Source: UBA3824 sp017541145
GTDB lineage: Bacteria > Bacteroidota > Bacteroidia > Bacteroidales > UBA3824
Length of the DNA: 31,304 nt
Assembly (NCBI GenBank): GCA_947168365.1
Contig: CAMVLO010000052.1
Location: 1-31,304, forward strand
Reading direction: 5' to 3'
Shown here: piece after piece, positions 1 through 6,663 of the stretch
How the letters are laid out: every line of letters starts with the position of its first letter
Numbering within the stretch: position 1 is the stretch's first letter
Made by a program: the position numbers and the translations under genes
Notes under the pieces: generated by a model
The model's input: only the letters and a program-made list of their open reading frames with translations
What the model was told of the DNA's origin: nothing
The model's database searches: none

Positions 1-35
1 TGGAAAACTCGTTGATACCGTTAATTTTGCGGTTG

Positions 36-67
36 CAAAGTTCGGAAGTTTTTTTGAAACTGCCAAA
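36..67 (-). promoter_or_regulatory. Degenerate stable-RNA-type promoter (third of three)
   Basis: On the minus strand TTTG (64-67) and GAACTTTG (36-43) are separated by 20 nt. The -7 element differs from TAnnTTTG at its first base. The start-site context TTTGCAACCGC resembles the two better promoters at 210-242 and 344-376. It would read leftward off the window. Confidence 0.35.
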
Positions 68-209
68 TTTATTTTTGCAACTTTTTGTTTTTTTATTTTT
101 CAAACTAAGATTTGTTTGAAAGTCTAAAATAAATCGTGGTGTCTTTTTTAATTTGTCAATGTTCGTATTTTGTTTCGTCGCGTATGATTGTTGGTGTCAA
201 ACGCGAGTG

Positions 210-242
210 CAAAGTTAAGAAGTTTTTCACTCTCCAACCAAA
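210..242 (-). promoter_or_regulatory. Bacteroidota promoter, stable-RNA type, reading left
   Basis: The minus strand shows TTTG (239-242), 21 nt, then TAACTTTG (210-217), followed by CACTCGCG. Spacing and both boxes match the Bacteroidota housekeeping sigma consensus. The following bases resemble those after the tRNA-Gln promoter of this window (TTTGCACCCG). No gene lies between it and the left end, so the product is off-window. Confidence 0.6.
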
Positions 243-343
243 TTTTTATTGTTAACTTTGGGTTAAAAATTTGGTCGTTTTCAACTGTTTTGAAAGAGCT
301 TGCTGACGTTTTTAAGCGTAGGTGTTTTTCTCATTTGCGGGTG

Positions 344-376
344 CAAAGGTAAGGGCTTTTTTTCACTTTCTCCAAA
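344..376 (-). promoter_or_regulatory. Bacteroidota promoter with A-tract upstream region, reading left
   Basis: The minus strand shows TTTG (373-376), 21 nt, then TACCTTTG (344-351) and CACCCGC. Upstream on the minus strand (377-410) lie phased A-tracts. They closely resemble those upstream of the tRNA-Phe promoter (16220-16250) and the tRNA-Gln promoter (13630-13666). This argues for a stable-RNA transcription unit left of the window. Confidence 0.6.
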
Positions 377-470
377 TTTTTTTTAGTTTTTTTTTGATGT
401 TTTTTGGAAACGGTTGATGGAATGGGTTTTACAAGGAAGAATGTTTGCATTGCAGTGGATGGTTTTTCGA

Positions 471-886
471 TTATATAAGAGGAAACCACGGATGTGATGT
501 TTGAATTTCGACGTGGGTGCAAACCCACGGAAAACAAAGAAATGCAAAAATCAATCAACGCGTCGAAGCAACGACGATAATTACAAATGCAACCACGAAG
601 TGGTGACATAAAATAGGCGGGGATGTAAACCGTAGGTTTTTAATCCCCGTAAAATACACAACCGAGTTTTTTATCAATATAAAAAATACGATGAGATTCG
701 TGTTCCGTGGATTCGTGTTCCGTGTTCCGTGTTCTGTGGATTCGTGTTTTCGTGTTCTGTGTTCCGTGGGTTCGCACCCACGGCGATAATCAATCGCCGC
801 GCCGCGGCTTGCATTGGATACATAATAAGAGAAAACCACGGAAGTGGTGTTTGAATTTCGTCGTGGGTGCAAACCCACGGAAAACA
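471..886. repeat. Hairpin-rich duplicated intergenic repeats
   Basis: No credible gene lies in 380-1018. A segment of about 66 bp occurs at 471-536 and again at 821-886, offset by exactly 350 bp and nearly identical. Each copy ends in the hairpin CGTGGGT-gcaa-ACCCACG (512-529 and 862-879). Between them lie a related hairpin CCGTGGG-N6-CCCACGG (764-783), the hairpin GGCGAT-N5-ATCGCC (782-798), a nested hairpin in 628-662 with GGGGAT/ATCCCC ends, and a degenerate low-complexity run of GTGTTCCGTG-like words (about 699-770). Short ORFs here have no recognisable domain. Confidence 0.6.
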
Positions 887-1018
887 GCACACGACACGTT
901 TTGTAAAGCAGTGAATTCCATCGCACCATCGGATGTGTCTGATTTTCAGTCAAAAAAAGAAAATATGTAACGTTGCAGAATTTCATTTTCGGAGATGGAA
1001 TTTATTGATAATATCATG

Positions 1019-1390
1019 TTAAAATCTACGGGGACGGGGAAAGTACGCGTTTTCGTAATGGGTGACCGAAATTACTTCGCCGTTGTGATGCAATACGGTG
1101 ATTACGTCAAGGCGTGCTTCTTCGGTGCGATTGTAACGACTTATATAATAACGCGCTGCGTTGATGATGTTGTTTTGTTTTCGGCTGTTGACTGCGCTTT
1201 CGGGTGAACGCAAAAAGTTGTCGGAACGTGTTTTTACTTCAATGAATATCAAAAAGTTATCTTTCTGTGCGATGATGTCTACTTCTAATTTTCCCGCACG
1301 CCAATTGCGCTCTATGATGTTGTAACCTTTTTGCTCAAGATGATGCACTGCGGCGTTTTCGCCAAGTATTCCGATGTCTATTTTGTCCAT
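1019..1390 (-). CDS. YraN / UPF0102 family endonuclease-like protein
   Basis: The 123-residue product has the UPF0102 (YraN) pattern. GENAAVHHLEQKGY near residue 10 is followed by ERNWRAG, then EVDIIAQ and FIEVKTRS around residues 36-56. This D...ExK arrangement is that of a restriction-endonuclease-like fold. The family is widespread and usually 110-130 residues, so the gene looks complete (ATG start, TAA stop). Its cellular role is not firmly known; nuclease and recombination-related roles have been suggested from the fold. It stands alone: the next upstream gene block ends at 1827 and is separated by a terminator and repeats. I saw no obvious promoter. Family call confident, biochemical activity inferred. 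Confidence 0.88.
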   Translation of the reverse strand: MDKIDIGILGENAAVHHLEQKGYNIIERNWRAGKLEVDIIAQKDNFLIFIEVKTRSDNFLRSPESAVNSRKQNNIINAARYYISRYNRTEEARLDVITVLHHNGEVISVTHYENAYFPRPRRF

Positions 1391-1415
1391 TATTTTATAT
1401 ATTAATATTTATTTT

Positions 1416-1442
1416 AGGGCAGGCACTTAGATCCGCCCCTAC
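1416..1442 (-). repeat. GTAGGGGCGG-type dispersed hairpin
   Basis: The minus strand reads GTAGGGGCGGA, 6-8 nt, then TGCCTGCCCT, and can fold as GGGCGG/CCTGCCC. It resembles the GTAGGGGCGA...CGCCC intergenic hairpins scattered in many genomes. Only one copy is in this window. Confidence 0.4.
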
Positions 1443-1458
1443 ATGTATCCGGCATGTT

Positions 1459-1490
1459 ATCACTTACGAAACTTAAATTTCGCAAGTGAT
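1459..1490. repeat. Perfect-stem intergenic hairpin
   Basis: ATCACTTACGAAA (1459-1471) and TTTCGCAAGTGAT (1478-1490) form a 13-bp stem with one G-U type position and a 6-nt loop. A T-rich run follows on the plus strand. It lies between yraN and the efflux operon. No gene on the plus strand would need it as a terminator. Confidence 0.5.
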
Positions 1491-1495
1491 TTTTT

Positions 1496-1627
1496 TCGTC
1501 AACGAATTTAACGAATTAAAACGAAAATCCTTTATTCTACGAAGATTTTAATTCTCTTCGGAATTTAAAATATCAATTTTACGAATACTTATTGGTTCCT
1601 TCTTTATTCGTTTAATTCGGTGATAAT
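1496..1627. repeat. Inverted-repeat intergenic element, copy 1
   Basis: The left end (TCGTCAACGAATTTAACGAA) and the right end (TTCGTTTAATTCGGTGATAA) are imperfect inverted repeats around an AT-rich centre. The same ends recur at 3868-3937 and 19903-20149 with centres of different length. No transposase is present. It looks like a non-autonomous hairpin/MITE-like or REP-like family. Confidence 0.6.
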
Positions 1628-1694
1628 TAACAAATTATAACCTTAAAAAAAAATTAATTTATCTTTTTTACAGCAAAATTTATTCCATTATATA

Positions 1695-1730
1695 TAAAAA
1701 AGTGGCGGAACGATATCACATCGCTCCGCC
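1695..1730 (-). terminator. Intrinsic terminator of the efflux operon
   Basis: The minus strand has GGCGGAGCGAT, a 5-nt loop, then ATCGTTCCGCC (1704-1730): 11 bp with one G-U pair. An ACTTTTTT tract follows (1696-1703). It lies about 97 nt beyond the macB permease stop and ends the leftward operon. Confidence 0.85.
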
Positions 1731-1826
1731 TTAGGGGAATTAATAAAATAATAAAAAAAATAATAAAAAATTATACAAGAGTGATATATATAGTGTTTGC
1801 TTAGGATAATGCAAAGTTAAAAATAA

Positions 1827-3047
1827 TTATTCATATCTCAAAGCATTTATAGGGTCAAGATTTGCAGCTTTTTTTGCAGGATACCATCCGAAGAAGATTC
1901 CTGTGGCGGCACACACTATAAATGAGGCAATTACAGCTGTTCCGCTTATTACAAACGGCCAATTTAATGCTGCCGAAACTACATAACTTATTACTAATCC
2001 AAAAATTATTCCAATTATGCCTCCTACAAGTGAGAGCATTGCGGATTCCAACAGGAATTGATACATGATATCGCGTCCTCTTGCTCCTATCGCTGTTCTC
2101 AATCCTATTTCTTTGGTTCGTTCTGTTACTGTTACGTACATGATGTTCATGATTCCGATACCGCCTACTATTAATGATATTGAGGCGATTGCGGCTAACA
2201 GGATTGTTAAAAATCCTGATACGGAACTCATCATTTCAAGCATTTCGGCTTGTGTACGTACTTGGAAATCATCGTTGCCGGGGTTTGTGATTTTGTGGTT
2301 TGCCCTCAACACGGTTTCTATTTCTTCTACTGCTTGGTTTGCTACGTTTTCGCTGGCTGCTGATGCGTATATCATGTGTACGTATTGTGTAGCAAGGATA
2401 CGTTTCATCACAGTAGAATATGGTGCAAATATTATATCGTCCTGATCTTGACCCATTTGGTTTTCGCCTTTGGACTCGAGTACTCCTATTACTTTGAATG
2501 GTATGCTACCGAATCTTATTTCTTGACCTACAGGGTCTTCACCTTCTGCGAAAAGGTTTTCTGCAACTGTTGTACCAATCAAACATACTTTTTTGTATTC
2601 TTTGATGTCGTCATCGGTAAACATCGTACCTTTTGATATTTGATATTTGCGGATTGTAAGTATATCGGGCGAACCTCCCTGCATGGATGACGGCCAGTTG
2701 TTGGCTCCTCTTACGGTTTGTCCTGATGCGCTTACCATCGGCGATACGTAGCTGATGTATTTGCACTGTGCTTTTATTGATTCACAATCTTTTACGGTAA
2801 GTGTCTGTGAATTGGTGTTTCCCATGTTGACTCCACCTCTCTGCTGATTGGCACGCATTACCATTATCAGGTTGGTACCCATTGTAGAGATTTGCTCGTT
2901 GATGCTTTTGGTGGAACTTTGTCCCAAACTTACCATGGCTATTACTGATGAAATTCCGATGATTACTCCCAACATGGTGAGTAACGACCGTGTTTTGTTT
3001 CTCAGTATTGCCTGATATGCTATTTTAAAAAGATTTGAAAAATTCAT
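1827..3047 (-). CDS. macB: MacB-like ABC transporter permease
   Basis: The 406-residue inner-membrane permease belongs to the MacB/FtsX family. An N-terminal membrane helix (about 21-43, after the basic LRNKTRS) is followed by a periplasmic MacB_PCD core (about 45-270). Three helices follow at about 279-303, 330-356 and 367-390, with the conserved cytoplasmic loop VTERTKEIGLRTAIGAR between the first two. The C-terminus, PAKKAANLDPINALRYE, is the usual family ending. In E. coli MacB the ATPase is fused to the permease; here it is a separate upstream gene ending 21 bp before. With the MacA- and TolC-like genes it should form a tripartite pump exporting drugs, peptides or lipids. The substrate cannot be read from sequence. 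It is the last gene of the operon, ahead of the terminator at 1695-1730. Confidence 0.9.
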   Translation of the reverse strand: MNFSNLFKIAYQAILRNKTRSLLTMLGVIIGISSVIAMVSLGQSSTKSINEQISTMGTNLIMVMRANQQRGGVNMGNTNSQTLTVKDCESIKAQCKYISYVSPMVSASGQTVRGANNWPSSMQGGSPDILTIRKYQISKGTMFTDDDIKEYKKVCLIGTTVAENLFAEGEDPVGQEIRFGSIPFKVIGVLESKGENQMGQDQDDIIFAPYSTVMKRILATQYVHMIYASAASENVANQAVEEIETVLRANHKITNPGNDDFQVRTQAEMLEMMSSVSGFLTILLAAIASISLIVGGIGIMNIMYVTVTERTKEIGLRTAIGARGRDIMYQFLLESAMLSLVGGIIGIIFGLVISYVVSAALNWPFVISGTAVIASFIVCAATGIFFGWYPAKKAANLDPINALRYE

Positions 3048-3068
3048 AGCTTTTTAAATTTTTATTTT

Positions 3069-3809
3069 TTAGTTGTAATCACTTGACGGCGGCAGTGCTT
3101 CGAGTGCTGCTTTTGCCGATTGTGTGTTTACAGCTTCGTCTTTTGTTACTCTTCCGTCTCTCAACATGATTGTACGTGATGTAAAACATGCGATATCGGG
3201 TTCGTGTGTTACAAATACTATTGATTTGCCTTCTGCGTGCAGTTTTTGGAACAGACTCATGATTTCGTATGATGTTCTTGTATCCAAATTACCTGTTGCT
3301 TCGTCAGCCAATAGTATTACGGGATCGTTTACGATGGCGCGTGCTATTGCAACTCGCTGCTGTTGTCCGCCTGAAAGTTGGTTTGGCATGTGCCACATCC
3401 TTTCTTTTAATCCTACTTCTTCCAAAGCGTGGATTGCTCTTTCGCGACGTTCTTTGGCTGATATTTTATTGTTATAGAGTAATGGCAATTCCACTTGCTC
3501 TACTGAGCTTGTTCTTGGCAAAAGGTTGTATGACTGAAATACAAATCCTATTTTACGGTTTCTTACTCTTGCCAATTCGTCTTTGTTGAGACGGCTTACG
3601 GGTGAATCATCGATGTAATATTCTCCTGATGTCGGCTTGTCGAGGCATCCTAAGATGTTTAGCATTGTGGATTTACCGCTTCCGGATGTTCCCATTATTG
3701 ATACGAACTCTCCTTTGTTGATCTCGAAGCTTACTCCTTTTAATGCTTTTACAATCTCGCTGCCTACTACAAATTCCCGTTTTAAATTATCAATTTTTAT
3801 TACAGACAT
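3069..3809 (-). CDS. MacB/LolD-type ABC transporter ATPase
   Basis: The 246-residue ATPase has every ABC motif: Walker A GTSGSGKST (40-48), Q-loop in FVFQSYNLLP, signature LSGGQQQR, Walker B VILLADEATGNLD and H-loop VTHE. These sequences are characteristic of the MacB/LolD/FtsE subfamily, which powers type VII mechanotransmission transporters. The stop lies 21 bp before the permease gene, so the two are co-translated parts of one transporter. The 164-bp gap to the upstream macA-like gene is unusually wide for this operon and contains an inverted-repeat element (3868-3937). The C-terminal tail (TQSAKAALEALPPSSDYN) is beyond the core fold. Confidence 0.93.
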   Translation of the reverse strand: MSVIKIDNLKREFVVGSEIVKALKGVSFEINKGEFVSIMGTSGSGKSTMLNILGCLDKPTSGEYYIDDSPVSRLNKDELARVRNRKIGFVFQSYNLLPRTSSVEQVELPLLYNNKISAKERRERAIHALEEVGLKERMWHMPNQLSGGQQQRVAIARAIVNDPVILLADEATGNLDTRTSYEIMSLFQKLHAEGKSIVFVTHEPDIACFTSRTIMLRDGRVTKDEAVNTQSAKAALEALPPSSDYN

Positions 3810-3867
3810 CTTATCTTATTAAATTAATAACTTAATCATATTAGTCTAACTTTACTCAAGTTATTTT

Positions 3868-3937
3868 TTGTCACCGAATTAAACGAACTTCTTTTATTCT
3901 AAGTTTCTCAAGTTCAATTCGTTTTATCCGGTGATAA
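3868..3937. repeat. Inverted-repeat intergenic element, copy 2 (inside operon)
   Basis: TTGTCACCGAATTAAACGAA (3868-3887) faces TTCGTTTTATCCGGTGATAA (3918-3937) as imperfect inverted repeats around a short centre. It sits between the macA-like gene and the ATPase gene, so it would be transcribed and could fold within the operon mRNA. Copies 1 and 3 are at 1496-1627 and 19903-20149. Confidence 0.65.
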
Positions 3938-3973
3938 TAAAAAATCACTCGGAAAAGTTGAGTCACACTATTA

Positions 3974-5227
3974 TTACATCGGACCGCCAGGACCGGGACC
4001 TCCGGATTTTGAGTTTTTACGTCGTGGTGGTCCAAACAAGTTGGCACTTTGTCCGCGTTGTTCTTTCTTTTCTTGTAATGCTGCTGATAATACTATTGTA
4101 TCACCGGCTTGTACATCTCCTTGTTTTATAATAGCGTTAACACCGTCGTTCATTCCAACCTGTAAATGACACGGACGCAACATCTTACCGTTTTTTATCC
4201 ATGCCACACTACCCTGCTGAGGTTCGCCTTCGTCTTGTGGCATTGGAGCGCCCTCACCATGAGGAGGTTGCGGTTCGCCGTCTGAAGGTTTTTCGGGTTT
4301 ACCCAACGCTTTGAAAATATCTTCGGTTGGTGTAAATTGTAATGCCTGCAATGGTACACAAAGTGCGACTTCGTGTTTTGTGACTATTGATATACTTGCT
4401 GTCATACCCGGATAAAGTTTTTCATCAGGATTTTCTGCAAGAATTACAACTGTATATGTTACAACATTGTTTGTTGTAGTAGGTTGAAGTCTGATTGATG
4501 AAACTTTACCGTTGAAAACTTCACCGTTGTAAGCATCAACTGTAAAGGTACATGCTTGACCTACTTTTACTTGTCCTATATCAGCCTCATCAACATTGGC
4601 TTCTACTTGCATATTTTTGAGGTCTTTGGCAATTACAAACAATGTCGGTGTATTGAATGAAGATGCCACTGTTTGACCCTCTTCGATATCTTTGCTGAGA
4701 ATTATACCGTCAATAGGGGAATAAATTTCAGCATAACCGAGATTTACTTTTGCTTCACGAAGCGAAGTTTGAGCATTGGCGTATGTTGATTTGGCTTGTA
4801 TCAACGAGTTTTCGGCGTCTTCCATATCAACCTGAGTTGCAGCTTTGCCTTCGTAAAGTTGTTTGGTACGGTCATAATTTTGTTGAGCGCGTTTCATTGC
4901 GCTTTCAGCACTTGTAAGTGAACTGGCAGCTTGAGCAAGTCGCTCGTTAAGAGTAGATTTATCAAGTTCAGCCAACAACTGACCTTTTTTTACATGCGAA
5001 TTATAGTCAACATAAAGTTTTTCAACAATACCGGAAACCTGTGTACCGACTTCCACTTCATCAACCGGCTCAAGAGTACCGGTAGCAGTAACATTGTTTT
5101 CAACGGTATCGGTTTTAATCACCGAAGTAGAAAACACGAGTTCTTTTTTAGCAGGCCACATCGCACAAGTAATACCTGTAACAGCCAAAGCTCCTACTGC
5201 TATCAAGACGATTTTTCCTTTTTTCAT
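3974..5227 (-). CDS. macA: MacA-like periplasmic adaptor (HlyD/RND family)
   Basis: The 417-residue membrane-fusion protein has an N-terminal signal anchor (about 5-22). A first lipoyl half motif lies at about 58-90 (VGTQVSGIVEKLYVDYNSHV), an alpha-helical hairpin at about 90-160, and a second lipoyl half with YAEIYSPIDGIILSKDIEEG. A beta-barrel and a membrane-proximal domain follow. It bridges the MacB permease and the outer-membrane TolC channel. Two additions are unusual: a Pro/Glu/Gly-rich insert (about residues 308-340) in the membrane-proximal part, and a Gly/Pro-rich tail ending GGPGPGGPM. The gene begins 24 bp after the tolC-like gene. Family call is firm; substrate unknown. Confidence 0.9.
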   Translation of the reverse strand: MKKGKIVLIAVGALAVTGITCAMWPAKKELVFSTSVIKTDTVENNVTATGTLEPVDEVEVGTQVSGIVEKLYVDYNSHVKKGQLLAELDKSTLNERLAQAASSLTSAESAMKRAQQNYDRTKQLYEGKAATQVDMEDAENSLIQAKSTYANAQTSLREAKVNLGYAEIYSPIDGIILSKDIEEGQTVASSFNTPTLFVIAKDLKNMQVEANVDEADIGQVKVGQACTFTVDAYNGEVFNGKVSSIRLQPTTTNNVVTYTVVILAENPDEKLYPGMTASISIVTKHEVALCVPLQALQFTPTEDIFKALGKPEKPSDGEPQPPHGEGAPMPQDEGEPQQGSVAWIKNGKMLRPCHLQVGMNDGVNAIIKQGDVQAGDTIVLSAALQEKKEQRGQSANLFGPPRRKNSKSGGPGPGGPM

Positions 5228-5251
5228 AAAATATTTTTTATCAATAATAAG

Positions 5252-6565
5252 TTACAAATCTACGTTTTCTCCGGTATAAACATCAAGGATTAGTCTGTTG
5301 AGGATAAATCCGTACTTGGCGTTGATATAGGAGTTGAGAACGTTGATATAATTATTTTGCTGTTGCAACAAATCTACGGCAATAATGCTGCCGACATTAA
5401 ATTTCATTCTGTAAGCTTCAAAACTTGCGGCGTATGCATCTTTCTTTTGCTGATATGCCAGATATCTTTGATATTCAAGGTTTGTAGCTTTGTATTGATT
5501 AACAACAGTTCTTGTAATCTCTTGCTCGGTTTGTTTGTAATCGAGTTCGGCTTGCTGTTGTTGGATTTTTGCTTTTGTGATCTGAAGTTTGGTAGCTCCA
5601 CGGTCCCAAATCGGATAACTTAATGTTAAACCCACTGATTGAGAGAAACGGTCTGTTAATTGCTGACCGAAATTATCAAAATCATTATGTCCTGTATTGA
5701 TTCCTGCACTTGCTGTAAGACTCGGACGACGTCCTGATTTGGAAATTTCCAATGCCGTGTTTGCAAGTTCTATTGTACTTTGAGCCAATTGCATGTCAGG
5801 CATGTGAAGTTTGGCTTTTGCTACAGTTTCTTGCTGAGTAGGCAGCAATGCCATTTCATCGATTGCTGTAGTATCCGGATCTTTTATTGTAAGCTCGGCT
5901 TCGGGATCCATGCTCATGTAATTTCTGAGATTGAGAAGTGAATTTTCAAGTGAAATTACAGTATTGAGAGAATCTGTAACATCGCTTTGATATTGAGCTT
6001 GCAACATCAAATAGTCACTTTCAATCATAGCACCGAGGTTGTATTGTTTTTCGCCTCTTGCAAGTTCTTCACGAGAACTGTTCATTATAAATTCCTGATA
6101 TTTGAGCCTCTCGATACATGATAATGCTGTAAGATATTCGTTGAGGATTTGAATTTTCAAATTATCATCATATTGAGAAGTCTGAATCTTGGATTGTTCG
6201 TTTTGTAATCTGTTTTGCTCAATAGTATTTTTGATGTTACCGCCATTATATATTGTAGCAGAAGCATTAATACCAACATTACCGGAAAAGTTAACATCGG
6301 AATTGCTTCCTGTATGCGTCATAGTTTCGCTTGCAGATGCATTTACCAACGGGTAACGATTGTTTTTACTCTGCTCATAAGACGCCAACGAACTTTCTTC
6401 ATTCAAAAGTTTTGATTGTCTTGCGTAACTGTTGCTCATTGCATATTGAAGGCACTCTTGCAAACTGAAATTAAAACTGCCATGTTCGGAAGTAGAATCA
6501 GCTTGAGCCGATGCTGCAACAACAATAAAAAATGTGACAATCAAAAGTGCTGCTTTCTTAATCAT
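5252..6565 (-). CDS. tolC: TolC-family outer membrane efflux protein
   Basis: The 437-residue protein has a Sec signal peptide (MIKKAALLIVTFFIVVAASAQ, cut after AQ). It carries two outer-membrane-efflux (OEP) repeats rich in Gln/Asn coiled coil, starting with LQECLQYAMSNSYARQ and again around SQSVGLTLSYPIWDRG. YNLGAMIESDYL and FNVGSIIAVDLLQQQNNY are the usual paired OEP motifs. It forms the trimeric outer-membrane tunnel of the pump. It is the first gene of the efflux set, 98 bp after the stop of the upstream surface-protein gene. No clear TAnnTTTG box precedes it, so read-through from that gene is possible. The length is normal for the family. Confidence 0.92.
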   Translation of the reverse strand: MIKKAALLIVTFFIVVAASAQADSTSEHGSFNFSLQECLQYAMSNSYARQSKLLNEESSLASYEQSKNNRYPLVNASASETMTHTGSNSDVNFSGNVGINASATIYNGGNIKNTIEQNRLQNEQSKIQTSQYDDNLKIQILNEYLTALSCIERLKYQEFIMNSSREELARGEKQYNLGAMIESDYLMLQAQYQSDVTDSLNTVISLENSLLNLRNYMSMDPEAELTIKDPDTTAIDEMALLPTQQETVAKAKLHMPDMQLAQSTIELANTALEISKSGRRPSLTASAGINTGHNDFDNFGQQLTDRFSQSVGLTLSYPIWDRGATKLQITKAKIQQQQAELDYKQTEQEITRTVVNQYKATNLEYQRYLAYQQKKDAYAASFEAYRMKFNVGSIIAVDLLQQQNNYINVLNSYINAKYGFILNRLILDVYTGENVDL

Positions 6566-6663
6566 TTTCCAAAACCAATTTTTTTATTTTGTACACCAAT
6601 TGGATTAAAGAAAACAAAAAAGGTTTAATCATTTTTGAAAAAAAATTTCAACTTTTTTTCTTA

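Noticed and set aside
331..986. Several short ORFs in the left intergenic region
   Set aside because: They cross hairpin repeats and promoter sequences and have no domain or coherent composition.
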